Assembly (NCBI GenBank): GCA_010645155.1
Contig: CM021319.1
Coordinates: forward strand, 3,081,662 to 3,145,661
Direction of reading: 5' to 3'
Length of the DNA: 64,000 bases
Source of the DNA: Tigriopus japonicus
Lineage: Eukaryota > Arthropoda > Copepoda > Harpacticoida > Harpacticidae
Shown here piece by piece: positions 37,501 through 48,841 of the stretch. The notes under the pieces were generated by a model. The model saw only the letters and a list, made by a program, of their open reading frames with translations, was not told the origin of the DNA and did no database searches. Both the position numbers and the translations under genes were made by a program. Numbering within the stretch: position 1 is the first letter of the stretch; each line of letters begins with the position of its first letter.

Positions 37501-39946
37501 GAGATCTTGAGATCTGCGAGTCATGATCTACATAATTTGATGAGCTTCATGTCGGAAGGCGGCTCGTGAGATTAATGATATTTTCATCGACACATCTCAT
37601 GATGAACCTGTTGAAGGCTCACGGCCATGTGTCCTTGATAAACGAGGATTCCCTAGAACGAGTCCCAAAGGTTGATGATTGTCAAAATCAGAGACTCAAT
37701 CGTAAGTGCAAAACCTACGGATATGTGTGTCCTTTTTTTAAAGTGAGACAAGTCCATTTGCTTGATTGGAGGGTGATGAGACGGTACTAAAGTCTGTGGA
37801 GGACTCAAGGGATCTCGAGGCGATTTGAATGCTCTAGAAAGCTCTCCCACTCCATATCACGCCCACGTCATGAGTAGTAAATGGCTTTAAAGAGAGGTCG
37901 CCGCTGTTTATTGGAGCGTCGATCCGAACGAAAGATGAACTATCAAGTTGCCAGGCTTTCATCTTGAAACGTGCCTCATGGAACAGCTCTTTCGATCCGA
38001 TCCCACCTCACGCAATTATGTCCCAGTCTTCTAAGAACCCATTGTCATACGCATATATATTTTATACTGTATATCCAGTCGACTTCGAGCTCTGATGGGG
38101 GGGAGCCTCATGCTTTCAAGCCAAACCATTGAAACACTTGCTTTTTGTGGTTCAAGTCTTGCATTCCCACATAACAATTGGCACTCGCAAAATTCTCAAT
38201 GTGCTCATTTCAGGGTTAGTCTAATCCATCTTTATGGAGAAAGAACATCCTCGGATGGATTTATGGTCATAGCAGAGACCAAAGATTATCAAACTGTTCT
38301 GTTGTCATGTGCATATGAAATTCAATCAAAACAGTTTGTCTTTCCAATTGTTTCCATCAACATTACCCCACACTACCCTTTCCACAGAGCTCTATTGAAA
38401 GACATTTCATGTAAGAATGTGATGTGATTAAATTTCCCTCAGTGTTGAACCCATGACGTCCCAAACCCCATCTCAATTTCTTGTTCGTATTTTTTCAATG
38501 TTTCTGTTGCTTTTGTTGCAGCCTTATTTTGGGGCATGCTTCTCGATCCAGTGCGAGAACTAGCGAGAACTAGCGAGAAGACAGAGGGTAACCCGCCTCA
38601 ATGTGTCCCCTTCGTCCCAGTCTCGAGTACAATAAAGTAATAGTTTTCCCGTTGGAGGATCCTCTCTCTCTCTTTCTTTCTCTTTCTTTCTCTGGAGTGT
38701 TCAAGTTTCGTCGAGGACACCAAAGAAGAAGAGTGAACAGATTTCTAAGCAGTCGAGCAAAAGTCGAAAAGAGTCAAACACACGAAAGGAATCCCTAAAA
38801 AAGAGGCCGAAAGGCATTCGAATTGGAAGAAAAGAGCGCATTGGAAATACGAAAATGAATCCATTTTGATTCCAAAGGGAGGTCGAGAGAGCGAGAGCGA
38901 GCGAGCATTGCTTTGTTCTCGCACTTTTTGCGCGGTTGAAAAATTGTTTTCCCATTCGATTAGGGTGAACTGATTGGCTTACTTGGAACTGAAGAAGCAT
39001 AGTACAACCGTCACCAGATTGATTCGGGATTCGTGAGTAGTAAAGAAGGGAGAGAGGGTTTGAAAAGGCCTGATTCCAAGGATAGTGGATCCATTCTAGT
39101 CAATCATCGCCCATTTCCTAACCTCATGAAGAAAATTGCGCCATCAAAATTTGGGCCGAAACCGTTTCAGTTCCAGACTGAAATCACTCTTTCCTTAGGG
39201 AAATCATTCCAAACTCTCGTCAGTCTTGTGGATCACTAAATAAAAAAGTCTGGACAAGCAACAACGACCATCTATTTTAACAAATACAAAAAAGCATCAT
39301 GAAGACAGTCCAGGGGAGGGTTGATGGCTGCTGATACTCCCCAAAATGGTCGAAATTGTGGGCTGGCAATAAGCAAACCTCGTCATTGGAGGACGATGTT
39401 TGACCAAGACGGATTGGAAGGAACATTGTTCCCCCAAGATCTTTATTAAACTGGCAGAGGAGGTTCCGCAACACGAGCGAGTGAGGGGAGAATTCGGGGG
39501 AAATGTCCATCAAGTGACGCCGTTTGTTCCTTCCGGATATTTAGAATTCCCCAGAATCTATCTCTCCTCTGGACTTTTCCACAGATCGAGAACACACAGA
39601 CACAAGAAATGAGGTTTAAGGGAGTGCGCAGTGCCAGAAGTTGCTGCCAAAAGGTATTTGCAAGTAAGGTTTAACATGAAATTTTATTTCTGGTAAATGT
39701 GGAGAGTGTGCTGATTCATTTGGAACAACAAAGGCCCACAGCTAATCCAGGGATTTCTAGAATTTATTGGATTGAACACGGCGACCAAGATCGAGTCGAT
39801 TTAGTATACAGGAAAAAGGGAAAATCGGGACTTTTTCCTTTTCCTTCGTAGTAAATCTATTCGATTTTGGTCGGCTGTGAGCAGTCCAGCAAATTCTAGA
39901 TGCCATTGGCTAGTCTTTTTAGTCTTTTAAATAATATGTTAAAAGT
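34598..39946. other. Region 5' of the recognised Klingon-like exons; no confident gene
   Basis: This should contain the first exon(s) and promoter of the Klingon-like gene on the minus strand. I could not find a signal-peptide exon ending in phase 0. A minus-strand open stretch at about 37232-37416 ends ..GGAAATATGGCAACG followed by GTGGGT in phase 0, so it is a weak candidate exon. A CT microsatellite lies at 38660-38696. Minus-strand 39130-39230 reads RVWNDFP, reminiscent of a LINE reverse-transcriptase C-terminus. Confidence 0.4.
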
Positions 39947-40028
39947 GGGAGGAGAGGTGAGGTGGCGGTTAGCCCAGTTTCCTGTGGTGAGAAAGGGCCA
40001 AAGTTCGATTCTCCTCCCCCTTTTTTTC
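39947..40028 (+). mobile_element. tRNA-like SINE head, truncated (copy 3)
   Basis: The tRNA-like part is present: GGGAGGAGAGGTGAGGTGGC, GGTTAGCCCAG, then AGTTCGATTCTCCTCCCC. The SINE body seen in copies 1 and 2 is absent; a T-run follows immediately. The B box has a changed first base. This is either a head-only relic or an independent tRNA-derived sequence; it is not a functional tRNA by inspection. Confidence 0.6.
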
Positions 40029-43000
40029 AAGCCAACTTGTGTAATTTTTGATCGAGATAGTGAAATTTTTAACTTGTAGTGTTGTTCGTATTTTTTGTTT
40101 CTTACTCCTAACCAGCAATTAATGAGAACATCATGAAAATAATGACGTAACATGAATGGAAGAAAATGGGTTTTTTACATTTATTTACTGAGCCATATAC
40201 GTACATGAGGATTAACGCACCGATTCTTAGGTACGCTCAATTAAAAAAAGCATCATCACCAGGCCTAATTTTATTATTACGACTCTTTAGACACAAACAT
40301 TTCTTGCAAATAATTATTAACCACTAACGCTGTTAGATACACCTCAAGTTAGCTTCATCGTCACAATTTGTTATATACATTTGTTACATTTATGTTACCC
40401 AAATTAGGGCATTATCCTATAACATATGATATGAAATAGACCAATAAATCACGTATCGCACTCCCTTAAGCAAACACCCCAGATTTCTCTCTCCATAAAA
40501 ATGTTCCCAACCGTCTCACATCCAAAGTATTCTTCACCTTGTTTTCAAGTTTGGGTGTGGCTTAGCTCGGAATCGTATTGGGTGATTACTGTTGGGTGTC
40601 AACTGTATCTAGAAGACCATTCAATCTCCGCTGCTCAAAGAAACGGTGAACATCCGTGGTCCCATCATTTATCCAAGATCGACTCTTCACTAGCAAAATA
40701 CATTCCAACTGACCTCCTTACAGAAACTCAAATCTCTATTCTCGTTTGGAACCGATCACTTACAGTGTTCCAAACGAAAGGGTTGGAAAATCACACCCCC
40801 ATGCTGTGAAGGGATCGGACCAAATCATACTAAAGCACGGATTAAGGAACTTATACTCGAGAAAAGGCTCCCCTTCTACTTGTTCCACGTTGTCTAGGAA
40901 CCCTTCCTTCACCAAGATGGGGAATGAGTTCCAGATTTGGTCACACTCACATCGCCTTTGGGGTATTTTCTGAGGAAATCCTCGGCGCTTTCCAATCAGA
41001 TTGGAAAGAAGAGCCTCAATCTCGGTGGGTTTGTCTGAATCTAGAGCCCTTGAAAATCATGGATAGTTATTGTGGGCAATGGGTGGGGGGTTTGTTTTTG
41101 AATCTCAAAATGAGCTTTTTCGAGGTCTAGAGACTTGGTTTCGGCTGATGTGCAAAAAAGTCTTATCCAGATGATAAAGGGAAGCACTTGTCAAGATCGA
41201 AGACGAGAAATAAACGATGAGACCAGGAAATGATATGAATAAGGCCAAAGAAAGGCCGGGAGATTCTTCATCCTCTTGGCGCCTTTTGAAAACTTGAATC
41301 TCAGTTGCAAATAGAGAGGGAAATGAGCATTTATTAAGAGATAAAAGTAAGCTGGAAAATATTTCAAGTTAATAAATCCGCCACGAATCAAATTCGGTTC
41401 TCGCTAGATGTCTTAAGAAAAAAAAATGCCACACTCAAAAGGATTTTATACCATAACGTAACGAAGTAGAAGTTGTTAAAGAGATCGTTTGAACTCCAAA
41501 AGTCTATCTTGAAGCGCTAGATAAACATTCGAACTCATTCTATTGTTACTCAAAGTACGTATTTCATGCTTCGTTCAAAGTGATGAATCGACATTTAATT
41601 GTTCGCATTACATTTACACCCTGACATGAAAGTTTTGTCGTAATTTTCAACCAAAAATATTTTCAATATATAAGAATAGATTTGAATGACTTGACATGCA
41701 ATCTGTCCTAAATTAGTCTCTTCTTCCTCGGAAATGATATTTGGGATACTTTCGACCAAAGTGGAAAGTGTGAACGGCTCAACGTTTTTCCGCACTTTTT
41801 CAGGTGTCTTCTTTTTGCCTAAAATTTTGATAAACGGTTGATATTTCATGAGCTCTTGAATGATGATGGACGGTAATTTTTCCCGTTATTTTTGGTTAGA
41901 GGTGTTCCAAAACTAGTCTTCTTTCTCCAAAATCGAGTAAAACTTGATTCCCGCCATTCACTATTTTTTCACAGCGGTTTAACCGTGCAAAAAGAAAACG
42001 CCGGACATCAAGTTGACAATTGCTGTTCCAGGAATAATTTGTCACTAATTTGCCATTATATTACATCCTAACTAATTCAAAAATATTCTAGGCCCTTGTT
42101 GGTTTGATTATGCCAAAGTGTCCACGCATTGCCGTCATTTTTAGGCTCAAAGTATGACTTCGACACAACTTTCGTGTCAGGGAGTAGCTTCTATCTACCC
42201 CTTTAATTTATGATGGTCTTATTGAAACAAATATTACCTTTAATCCATTGTTCTCAGCCATTGTGACAACAAGCCGAAAACATTTTTCGATATATGATAC
42301 TCAATAAGTTGTTTTACTTGGAAAGGCTTGTACAATACATACCTGTCTACTTATTATTATTCTACAATATGAACAAGATAAAAACAAGTGATGAAATAAT
42401 GAAAAACAAGTTTTCTTCGTTCGATAGAAAACAATAGCTTATTTCTGAACGAATAATCGCTTTAATTCCTGAACGGTACGACTTATCTGAGTCTTATTTT
42501 AAGATATTTTCCAATTTTAAAAGCTAGGAAGAATTTTTTTTGAGAATGTTATCTAAGAAGAGTCGTTAAAGATTCATCCCCAAATTGGTTCAACTATAAC
42601 TATAAGGCAAACCATATAATATCTTTATCGACATTTGAATAAATTCAAAATTTAGTTATCATGTCGTTGATCCCTTGTGGAGTCAAAGTCCAAACAAGTA
42701 TCACCAACACTATGCACTACTTTTCAGCTGGCATTTAGCAAATAAAAAGGTATCTTAAAAAAGATTTCGTATACTGTGAATACAAAGTAGAAAAAATTGT
42801 GATTGAAGAAACAGAATTGCTCACTCGTTTCTCAATGATTATTTAGGCAAAGAAGGATGAAAAGTGTTGAAGTAGTTCGCTAACTACTCTGATCTTACCA
42901 AATTTTTGTTCTTCTCAGTGTTCACAGAGTGGACGCTGGTCTGAAGGCTTGTCTACACTTTTGGTTAATGTCAAGGAATAACAAACACCCCGCCTACATG

Positions 43001-43035
43001 AAGACAAATAACAGATTATGAACACTATAGAGTGC
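40029..43035. other. Intergenic, with possible decayed LINE fragments
   Basis: No gene is supported. On the minus strand near 40920-40950 the reading IWNSFPILVKEGF resembles the WNSLP segment near the C-terminus of CR1/Jockey-type reverse transcriptases, so a decayed antisense LINE fragment is possible. An 84-codon minus frame at 41595-41849 (KTPEKVRKNVEPF..) is not recognised. Confidence 0.35.
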
Positions 43036-43630
43036 AAACATGAGATGCGACCTCTTGCGGGCGGCGCATGCGTTCTTTAGACCCTACAAGCATAATTTCG
43101 CTACAATAGCGTTTGATTATAACTATTTCTTGACCATTAGAAGTTGTCCAATCGTGCTGACAACAGTTTTTCAAAAGGACTTTGATATTTTTGAACAGTT
43201 TGTGATGTTTATTCAACTGATCTCAATTTTAATTAATTGAATAAATTGGTGTTCGATGTTGCATTTTGACCTTGAGCCTTGAATATTCTTTGATGTGCCA
43301 GTACTTAGCTTTGCTCCATGAAAGTGCTCCAATACTTTCAATATCATGTTTCAATGTCAGAGTATCCCAATGAAGACATTTTGTTAAATGTTTTGTTTTT
43401 ATTGAAAGGATCCTTTGGACACCGATTTCTTTAATAATTTCTGAGGCAGACCCGTTGATTAAACCTCGATAACTGTTTAACCTGATCATAATCCTCATTT
43501 TTGAAAAAAGTTGTCGGCACGATTGGACTACTCCTTATGGTCGAAAAATGGTTATAATCAAAGGTTATTGTTGTGAAATTATGCTTTTTGGGTCTGAACA
43601 CTTGCGCCCGCAAGAGGTCGCATCTCAAGA
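43036..43630. mobile_element. About 600-bp element with roughly 140-bp terminal inverted repeats
   Basis: Left ATGAGATGCGACCTCTTGCG (43039) is mirrored by right CGCAAGAGGTCGCATCTCA (43610-43628). Homology continues inward for about 140 bp: AAGCATAATTTC, TTTGATTATAAC, GTCCAATCGTGC and GACAAC on both arms. The arms translate into related peptides beginning MRCDLLRA on opposite strands, which is a by-product of the inverted repeat. The interior has no transposase. Confidence 0.75.
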
Positions 43631-43897
43631 TTTCCCTCTATACTCTAGAGCTCTAGACCAAACCACATTTTAGTTTCTTAATTGGAGTATGAAAATGTTT
43701 CATGTTTTACATTATTAGCTATCTAGTGCTCTCAAAAATTATTTTCAGTGTCTTGTAATTGCAATGTATATTATATAAAAAAAATTTATATTCTCAAAAA
43801 TTATTGTTTGTAATTGCGTATTTTGTGCTTAAACATCATGCATCATATTCATTTTTCACACAGAGTAATTGAATTTTTAGTGTTTAGAAATACAGAT

Positions 43898-44140
43898 ATG
43901 ACAGGGCTGACGGGCCAAGTGTAGGTTTGGAGTTTTGTCATATTCAGTACATTAGAAAAAAGCTTCCACTTCCGATGCAACTGAGGTTCACAGATTTTTT
44001 TTTGATCACTCCTCTTAAGTAAGAAAGGCTGAGATACTAAGAATATTAAGTCCACTTCAACCCAAAATATTGCCCTTCTCCTCATGAAGGACAAATGCAA
44101 GGCATTGTGCTAAGTACCTTAATGATCTCATCGATACCTT
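43898..44140. mobile_element. Fragment of a GGTCGGCGG-ended repeat (one end preserved)
   Basis: The end ACAGGGCTGACGGGCCAAGTGTAGG resembles both terminal repeats of the element at 51969-52363. Further in, 44060-44140 (CAACCCAAAATATTGCCCTTC.., GACAAATGCAAGGCA(T/C)TGTGC) matches 52110-52200. The opposite terminus was not found, so this copy looks truncated. Confidence 0.55.
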
Positions 44141-44550
44141 CCTTGATCTCAGCCATATCCAAGGGCTCTAACCGGGAAAAGTTTAACTGCAACTTCCATT
44201 GAATAACACTGAAAAAATCATTTGATAATATCGCCGACCAATTAAACCTTAAGAAATTTATTTCTTCTATTCCTCTCTAATTTGAAATCTTATTTCACAG
44301 AACGCAATTTTCTGTTGCAATCCATGCACAAGAAACCAGGAAAAAAATGTCAACAACGCTTGCAACTCCAATAATATCAGCTTTCTCATATCGTTGAATG
44401 TCTGGCTTCCCTGACATCGATCAGTAATTGTTGCTATTAACCAACTCGTTGAAGGGGACCATCCAAATATTGGTTTCGCAAGACCCATTCTGTTTTGAGC
44501 CACCGATATGCTCAAGTCCCATCAGTTTCTTTTGGTTGCTTCAGAGCACC

Positions 44551-47500
44551 ATGACTACTGAACTCGTCAATCCCGTTTTAAGGAGGATCGCCTTGTCGAT
44601 CTTATGCGTGTGTTTTCTCGTTCAAGCGTACATTTGTGTCATGAAATTCTTGGAAAGAAAGGTAACGTCACTAAAAATGGGAATCAATTATAATGATTTT
44701 CTAAGCTAACAATTTCTAACCTTGTGTTGGGTGGTAATTTTTTTGGAAATTATTTGAGGAAAAAACGTTTTTTTTCGCGTTTTTCCAACCCCCATGAAAC
44801 TGTTTTTTAAGCCTAAAGCCGATCTTAAAAGGGTGGTCCATGGGTAAAAGGAGTCGATTTTTTTATTTGAGCAAAAAATGAAGAGCAAGAGTTTTGTCTA
44901 GTGAAAAAAACCAGACCAAATGAATTTGGCCTGTTACGTAAAAAATTGAAAAGAAAAAAAAATCATTTTTTCCTCCACTAGTAGTTTTGACATATCTTTA
45001 AATCTTCCTTTTTGTCATTTTTTTCTCCTTTTTCCCGCCATGTTTGGTCCTTTAACACACAACTGAGTGGGAGGTCACAGGACATAAGGCTGGAAGGTCA
45101 CCTTACTAATAAACCTCCCAAAATTGCACCCTGACACAAAAGTTTGACCTATTCTCGAACTTCTCAATAGATATCGGACACGAAAGAGCAAAAAAAATGT
45201 GTATCAAAGCTCAAAGGTTGCACGCATTTTCCATTTCACGGGTTGCGCTTAAAGTACCCTCTACTCAAAAGGCTTGCGTCATTGTCTCTTTGTGCTAAAA
45301 TAATTTTAGTTGATTACTCCTTCAATAAGCTCAATTGCAATTGATTGCTTTGAAAGTACATAATTGACACAAATGTGACTATGAGCGACATCTGTTGAAA
45401 TCCAATCACTCTTTAAGGATACATCGTCGTCCCAAAACAATTCCTGTTCTTCATTCCCTCTAGATTGTGGATGAGACTTATGTCGAGGAATTAAAGGAGG
45501 ATCGTCTGCCAGCCATGACCATTTGTCCATTTCCTGCTCGCTCCAATTCTCTTGGCGTCGCCATGGATGTCTCTAACAGCTTAAACGGAGAAGGATGCAA
45601 TGAGACGGCCTTTGATTTCAACAAGTGCGTCGCATCTGGACATTTCCAATTGACGGATTTGATCTCGAGAACCTATCGTTTGGCCACACGTGCTCCTCTA
45701 AACCAAACGGACGTATGGTCAGAGGCCACTTATAACTTCTTCAATGGCCTTTGCTTCACCCTCCAGGTTCCAACCGCAAGTCCTCCGAACCTTTGGGGCC
45801 ATGCCGTCAATTTTGACTTCAATCTAACCACGACACTCAAGTATAAGTTAACTATGGGTGGACAAATCCATGACAGCTTTGGATATTTGACTAATGTAGC
45901 CATGGGCAATGAGTTTCTGATGCAAAAAGCGGTTGAATTCATTCCTCAACCGACAAAGTATACCATTGTTATTGTGAGCAAAACCAAGCGATTGAATATA
46001 AACCACCCAAAAAGTCCATGCCATACTGATGAGAAATGGGATGTGATTGAATGTATTGAAGAATATAGCTTGAAAGAGATTGGATGTGTTTATCCGTGGA
46101 TTCAAAAAGCGGTGAGTTTGGTTTAGTGTACTCCAAAGCACCATAAATATCAGAACACTCTTTCGTTCCTTACTTGTTTTCAACTTTGTTTAACCTTGCC
46201 TTTTTCATTTTCAATCTTACAGGGTTTAAATCTTACTTCACAAAAAAGAAAGTTTTTTTTTTTTCATTTTTGTGAAGCAAGAAGCAAAATGAAAAATTTG
46301 ATAATGGGTTCTTTTGTTAAAAAGATGCCTTTTAAAAGAGAATTGGAGTCGTTTGCAAACAATCTCAAAAAAGCCAAAAATCTAAATAAAGATGTAGCTC
46401 CGAATTAGAACAAAGAAAGGGAAATGGAAAGAAATATGATATTTTCTTCTCTTAAAAGTGAGTTATGAAGACCAAACGAAGCAAGCTGAAGTATAGTACG
46501 TACAAACAAAACTGGAAATAATAAACTTGGATTTGAGAATAACTTTCGATACTTTGATACATGGATATAAAGATACTATTACAGATAGATTTGATACTTT
46601 TCGATTTTTGATACATTTGCTTAAGCATATTTCTCTGATGACCAAATCCCTTGTCCCTTGATGTAAGAATAACTCTCGATCTTGTAGCACTTGTTTTAAT
46701 TTATTTATGATAACAAGAACAAAATTCTTCTACCCACCTTTGAATGTTTTGGATTCGAGTTCGTCTTAGTTTAAAAGCAACGTTTTAAAGATATAACGTG
46801 TAATTCGTGAACTGTGGCTATGATTAAAGGGGTGAAATAGTCCACCGAACCATCAAAACTGGATTTGAGAATCCTGAGGCTAGTTTTTTAAGACGCAAAG
46901 ATCGATCTTAAGATCGTACTTTAGTACTGTAAGTTCGATCTTGAGATCGATCTTTGCGCTTAAAAAACTAGCCTCTGTTGACGGACTTTTTTATTCTCAG
47001 GTGCAATTGAGCTCTTAGAATATGAGAAGACCAAATACCATTGAGATTTCAGCCATTCTTATTTTATTTATGTTAATTGCCTGAACTTTTGGGATGTATG
47101 TTAAATTATACTTAATTTTCAAATCTGAATCTTTCATCAGTTGACATTGTTCAAAAATAACCAGCACATGCTTAAAATTAAAACAATTTTAATGCTTTCG
47201 GCCCAATTTGCGAATAAAAAGGGCAAAAATCTTTTTGCGCCTTTTGCCCATCCCTAATGATGCTATTCAAGTAGATACAAAGATAAAATCAAAGTTGACT
47301 GACATTTTATAATATGAGCTTGAGAAATGACCTTATAAAATGAAATAGAAGTAGCTCAACTGTTCAACCTCGCCCTTTTCCTTTTAGCAAGTGGCCGGAT
47401 ACAGGAATTGTTCCACTTTAGAAGATTTCAAGAAAATGTTGATCAATCACCAAAAGTTGTACAACACAGCCACTGCAAACATGGTGAAGCTCACTGGTTG

Positions 47501-47810
47501 CATTCGACCCTGCCATCTCAATGGATATCACATCGATCTGAAAACCATTGTAGCTGGCAATGGTTTCAACGGGTCTGGGATCAGCTATTACTTCAGCACG
47601 ACCAATATTCGAGTGACCAAAGAGAGTTGGCTCTATGATTCCAATAATTTGGTCGGAGAAGTCGGAGGCTCTTTGGGTTTGTTCTTGGGAGCTTCGTTGT
47701 TGTCCATTTTTGAGCTCGTCCCATCGATCTTGTCTCGAGCTTTAAATGCTTTGAGTGGGGGAATCAAACAGGAGAAACGCCATGTGAAAACCAGCATCTG
47801 GAAAATCTAA
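44551..47810 (+). CDS. Compact DEG/ENaC (pickpocket-like) channel, tandem copy 1
   Basis: Exons are 44551-44661, 45464-46111 and 47388-47810, with phase-0 GT-AG introns, giving 393 aa. Exon 1 encodes about 10 cytosolic residues plus TM1 (IALSILCVCFLVQAYICV). Exon 2 begins the ectodomain with LPAMTICPFP, the post-TM1 FPxxTxC-type signature, and ends with the cysteine segment EIGCVYPWI. Exon 3 has RNCSTLEDF, GCIRPC and TKESWLYD, then TM2 with GGSLGLFLGAS, where GAS is the GxS selectivity filter. The family forms trimeric amiloride-sensitive Na+ channels for mechano-, chemo- or salt sensing. It is shorter than typical pickpockets (about 450-600 aa). Gating stimulus and tissue cannot be inferred. 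Confidence 0.93.
46876..46975. repeat. Near-perfect 100-bp palindrome in intron 2 of DEG/ENaC copy 1
   Basis: Left GAGGCTAGTTTTTTAAGACG.. and right ..CGCTTAAAAAACTAGCCTC are complementary over about 42 bp, with one indel and one mismatch. A GATC-rich inner stem (AAGATCGATCTTAAGATCG) and a loop of about 16-18 nt complete the hairpin. It could be a tiny foldback element or a hairpin RNA. There is no other copy in the window. Confidence 0.8.
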
Positions 47811-47954
47811 TCCGCCTTTGTTGTACTTAATTCTATATGAGTGTGCAATTATAGTTTTTCCACAAAGCGTTGACTAACGTATGAAAGATTTCAAAGCCAG
47901 CTAAATTTATATTGAAGATATTTCCTCTTGTTTGGCTCAAAGCAAAAACAAATC

Positions 47955-48075
47955 TTTAATTTTATAAACTTTATCACAAAAATTTTATAAACTACATTAA
48001 TCATTAGCTCTCCTTACAGGGAATCCCATTCTTTGTAGCGGTATTAAAAATCGGCCCCCCCACCCTCCCCAAAAA
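47955..48075 (+). mobile_element. LINE 3'-tail copy (5'-truncated)
   Basis: GGAATCCCATTCTTTGTAGCGGTATT followed by AAAAATCGGCCCCCCC matches the 3' end of the LINE at 61.8-62.6 kb (GAATCCCATTCCTTGTAGCGGTATTGAAAAATCCGCCCCCCC). Only the last roughly 100 bp are present, as expected for 5'-truncated retrotransposition. Confidence 0.75.
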
Positions 48076-48841
48076 AATAGTTTGAAAATTCGACTGGCGT
48101 TCTCCAAAGTGAAAATTATCTTCGAGTTAAGGTTGTAATAACATGTTCCATTTTTGTTCATCAATGGGGTTTTGAGAATCTAATCAAATAAACCAATTTT
48201 CAAAAAGTGCGGACCTCATCGTTTATTAATGAAACACGTAAGTGAGAAATTACAAAATACTTTTAAATCCCGAAAAAAATAGTTTCATTGAGCGAAAAAC
48301 GTGAATATTAGTATGATAAATTGATTTTGTGACCATTTTAATTTTAATCGAATGTGATGGACCACTTTCATCACAATTGTTAATTTTAGTCCTTATTCAG
48401 GTGAGGAGTGTCAATTATAATAATTTATCGAAAAGGTACGTAACGGAGCAAACAAAACGCAATGGTTAGATAATTTTCCAAAACAAACGGATAAAAACTG
48501 TTATCTAATTTGTTTGAATTAATCAATTTTTCGATCGTCGTTTGCTACGACATATTGCATCCATTATGGTGTATAATTACTTCAGGGAATACACAAGTAA
48601 ATGGTAGGGGCTTAAAATCGATGCGTAATTGATACAAAATGCATTATCAAACCGCCTAAAACTACTTACTTCTTTCTTATACAATGGCACCTTGGAAGAA
48701 ATGATTGATATTTCATAAATCCATTGTTAACAAGGGTTTAATCGACCCCATTTGTGTCAACACCTAAAACTAGCTACAATTAACTTGAATAGCCCCTGAC
48801 AAACCATCTTTCACTATTCCGTAGTCTTTTCATCGACCATA

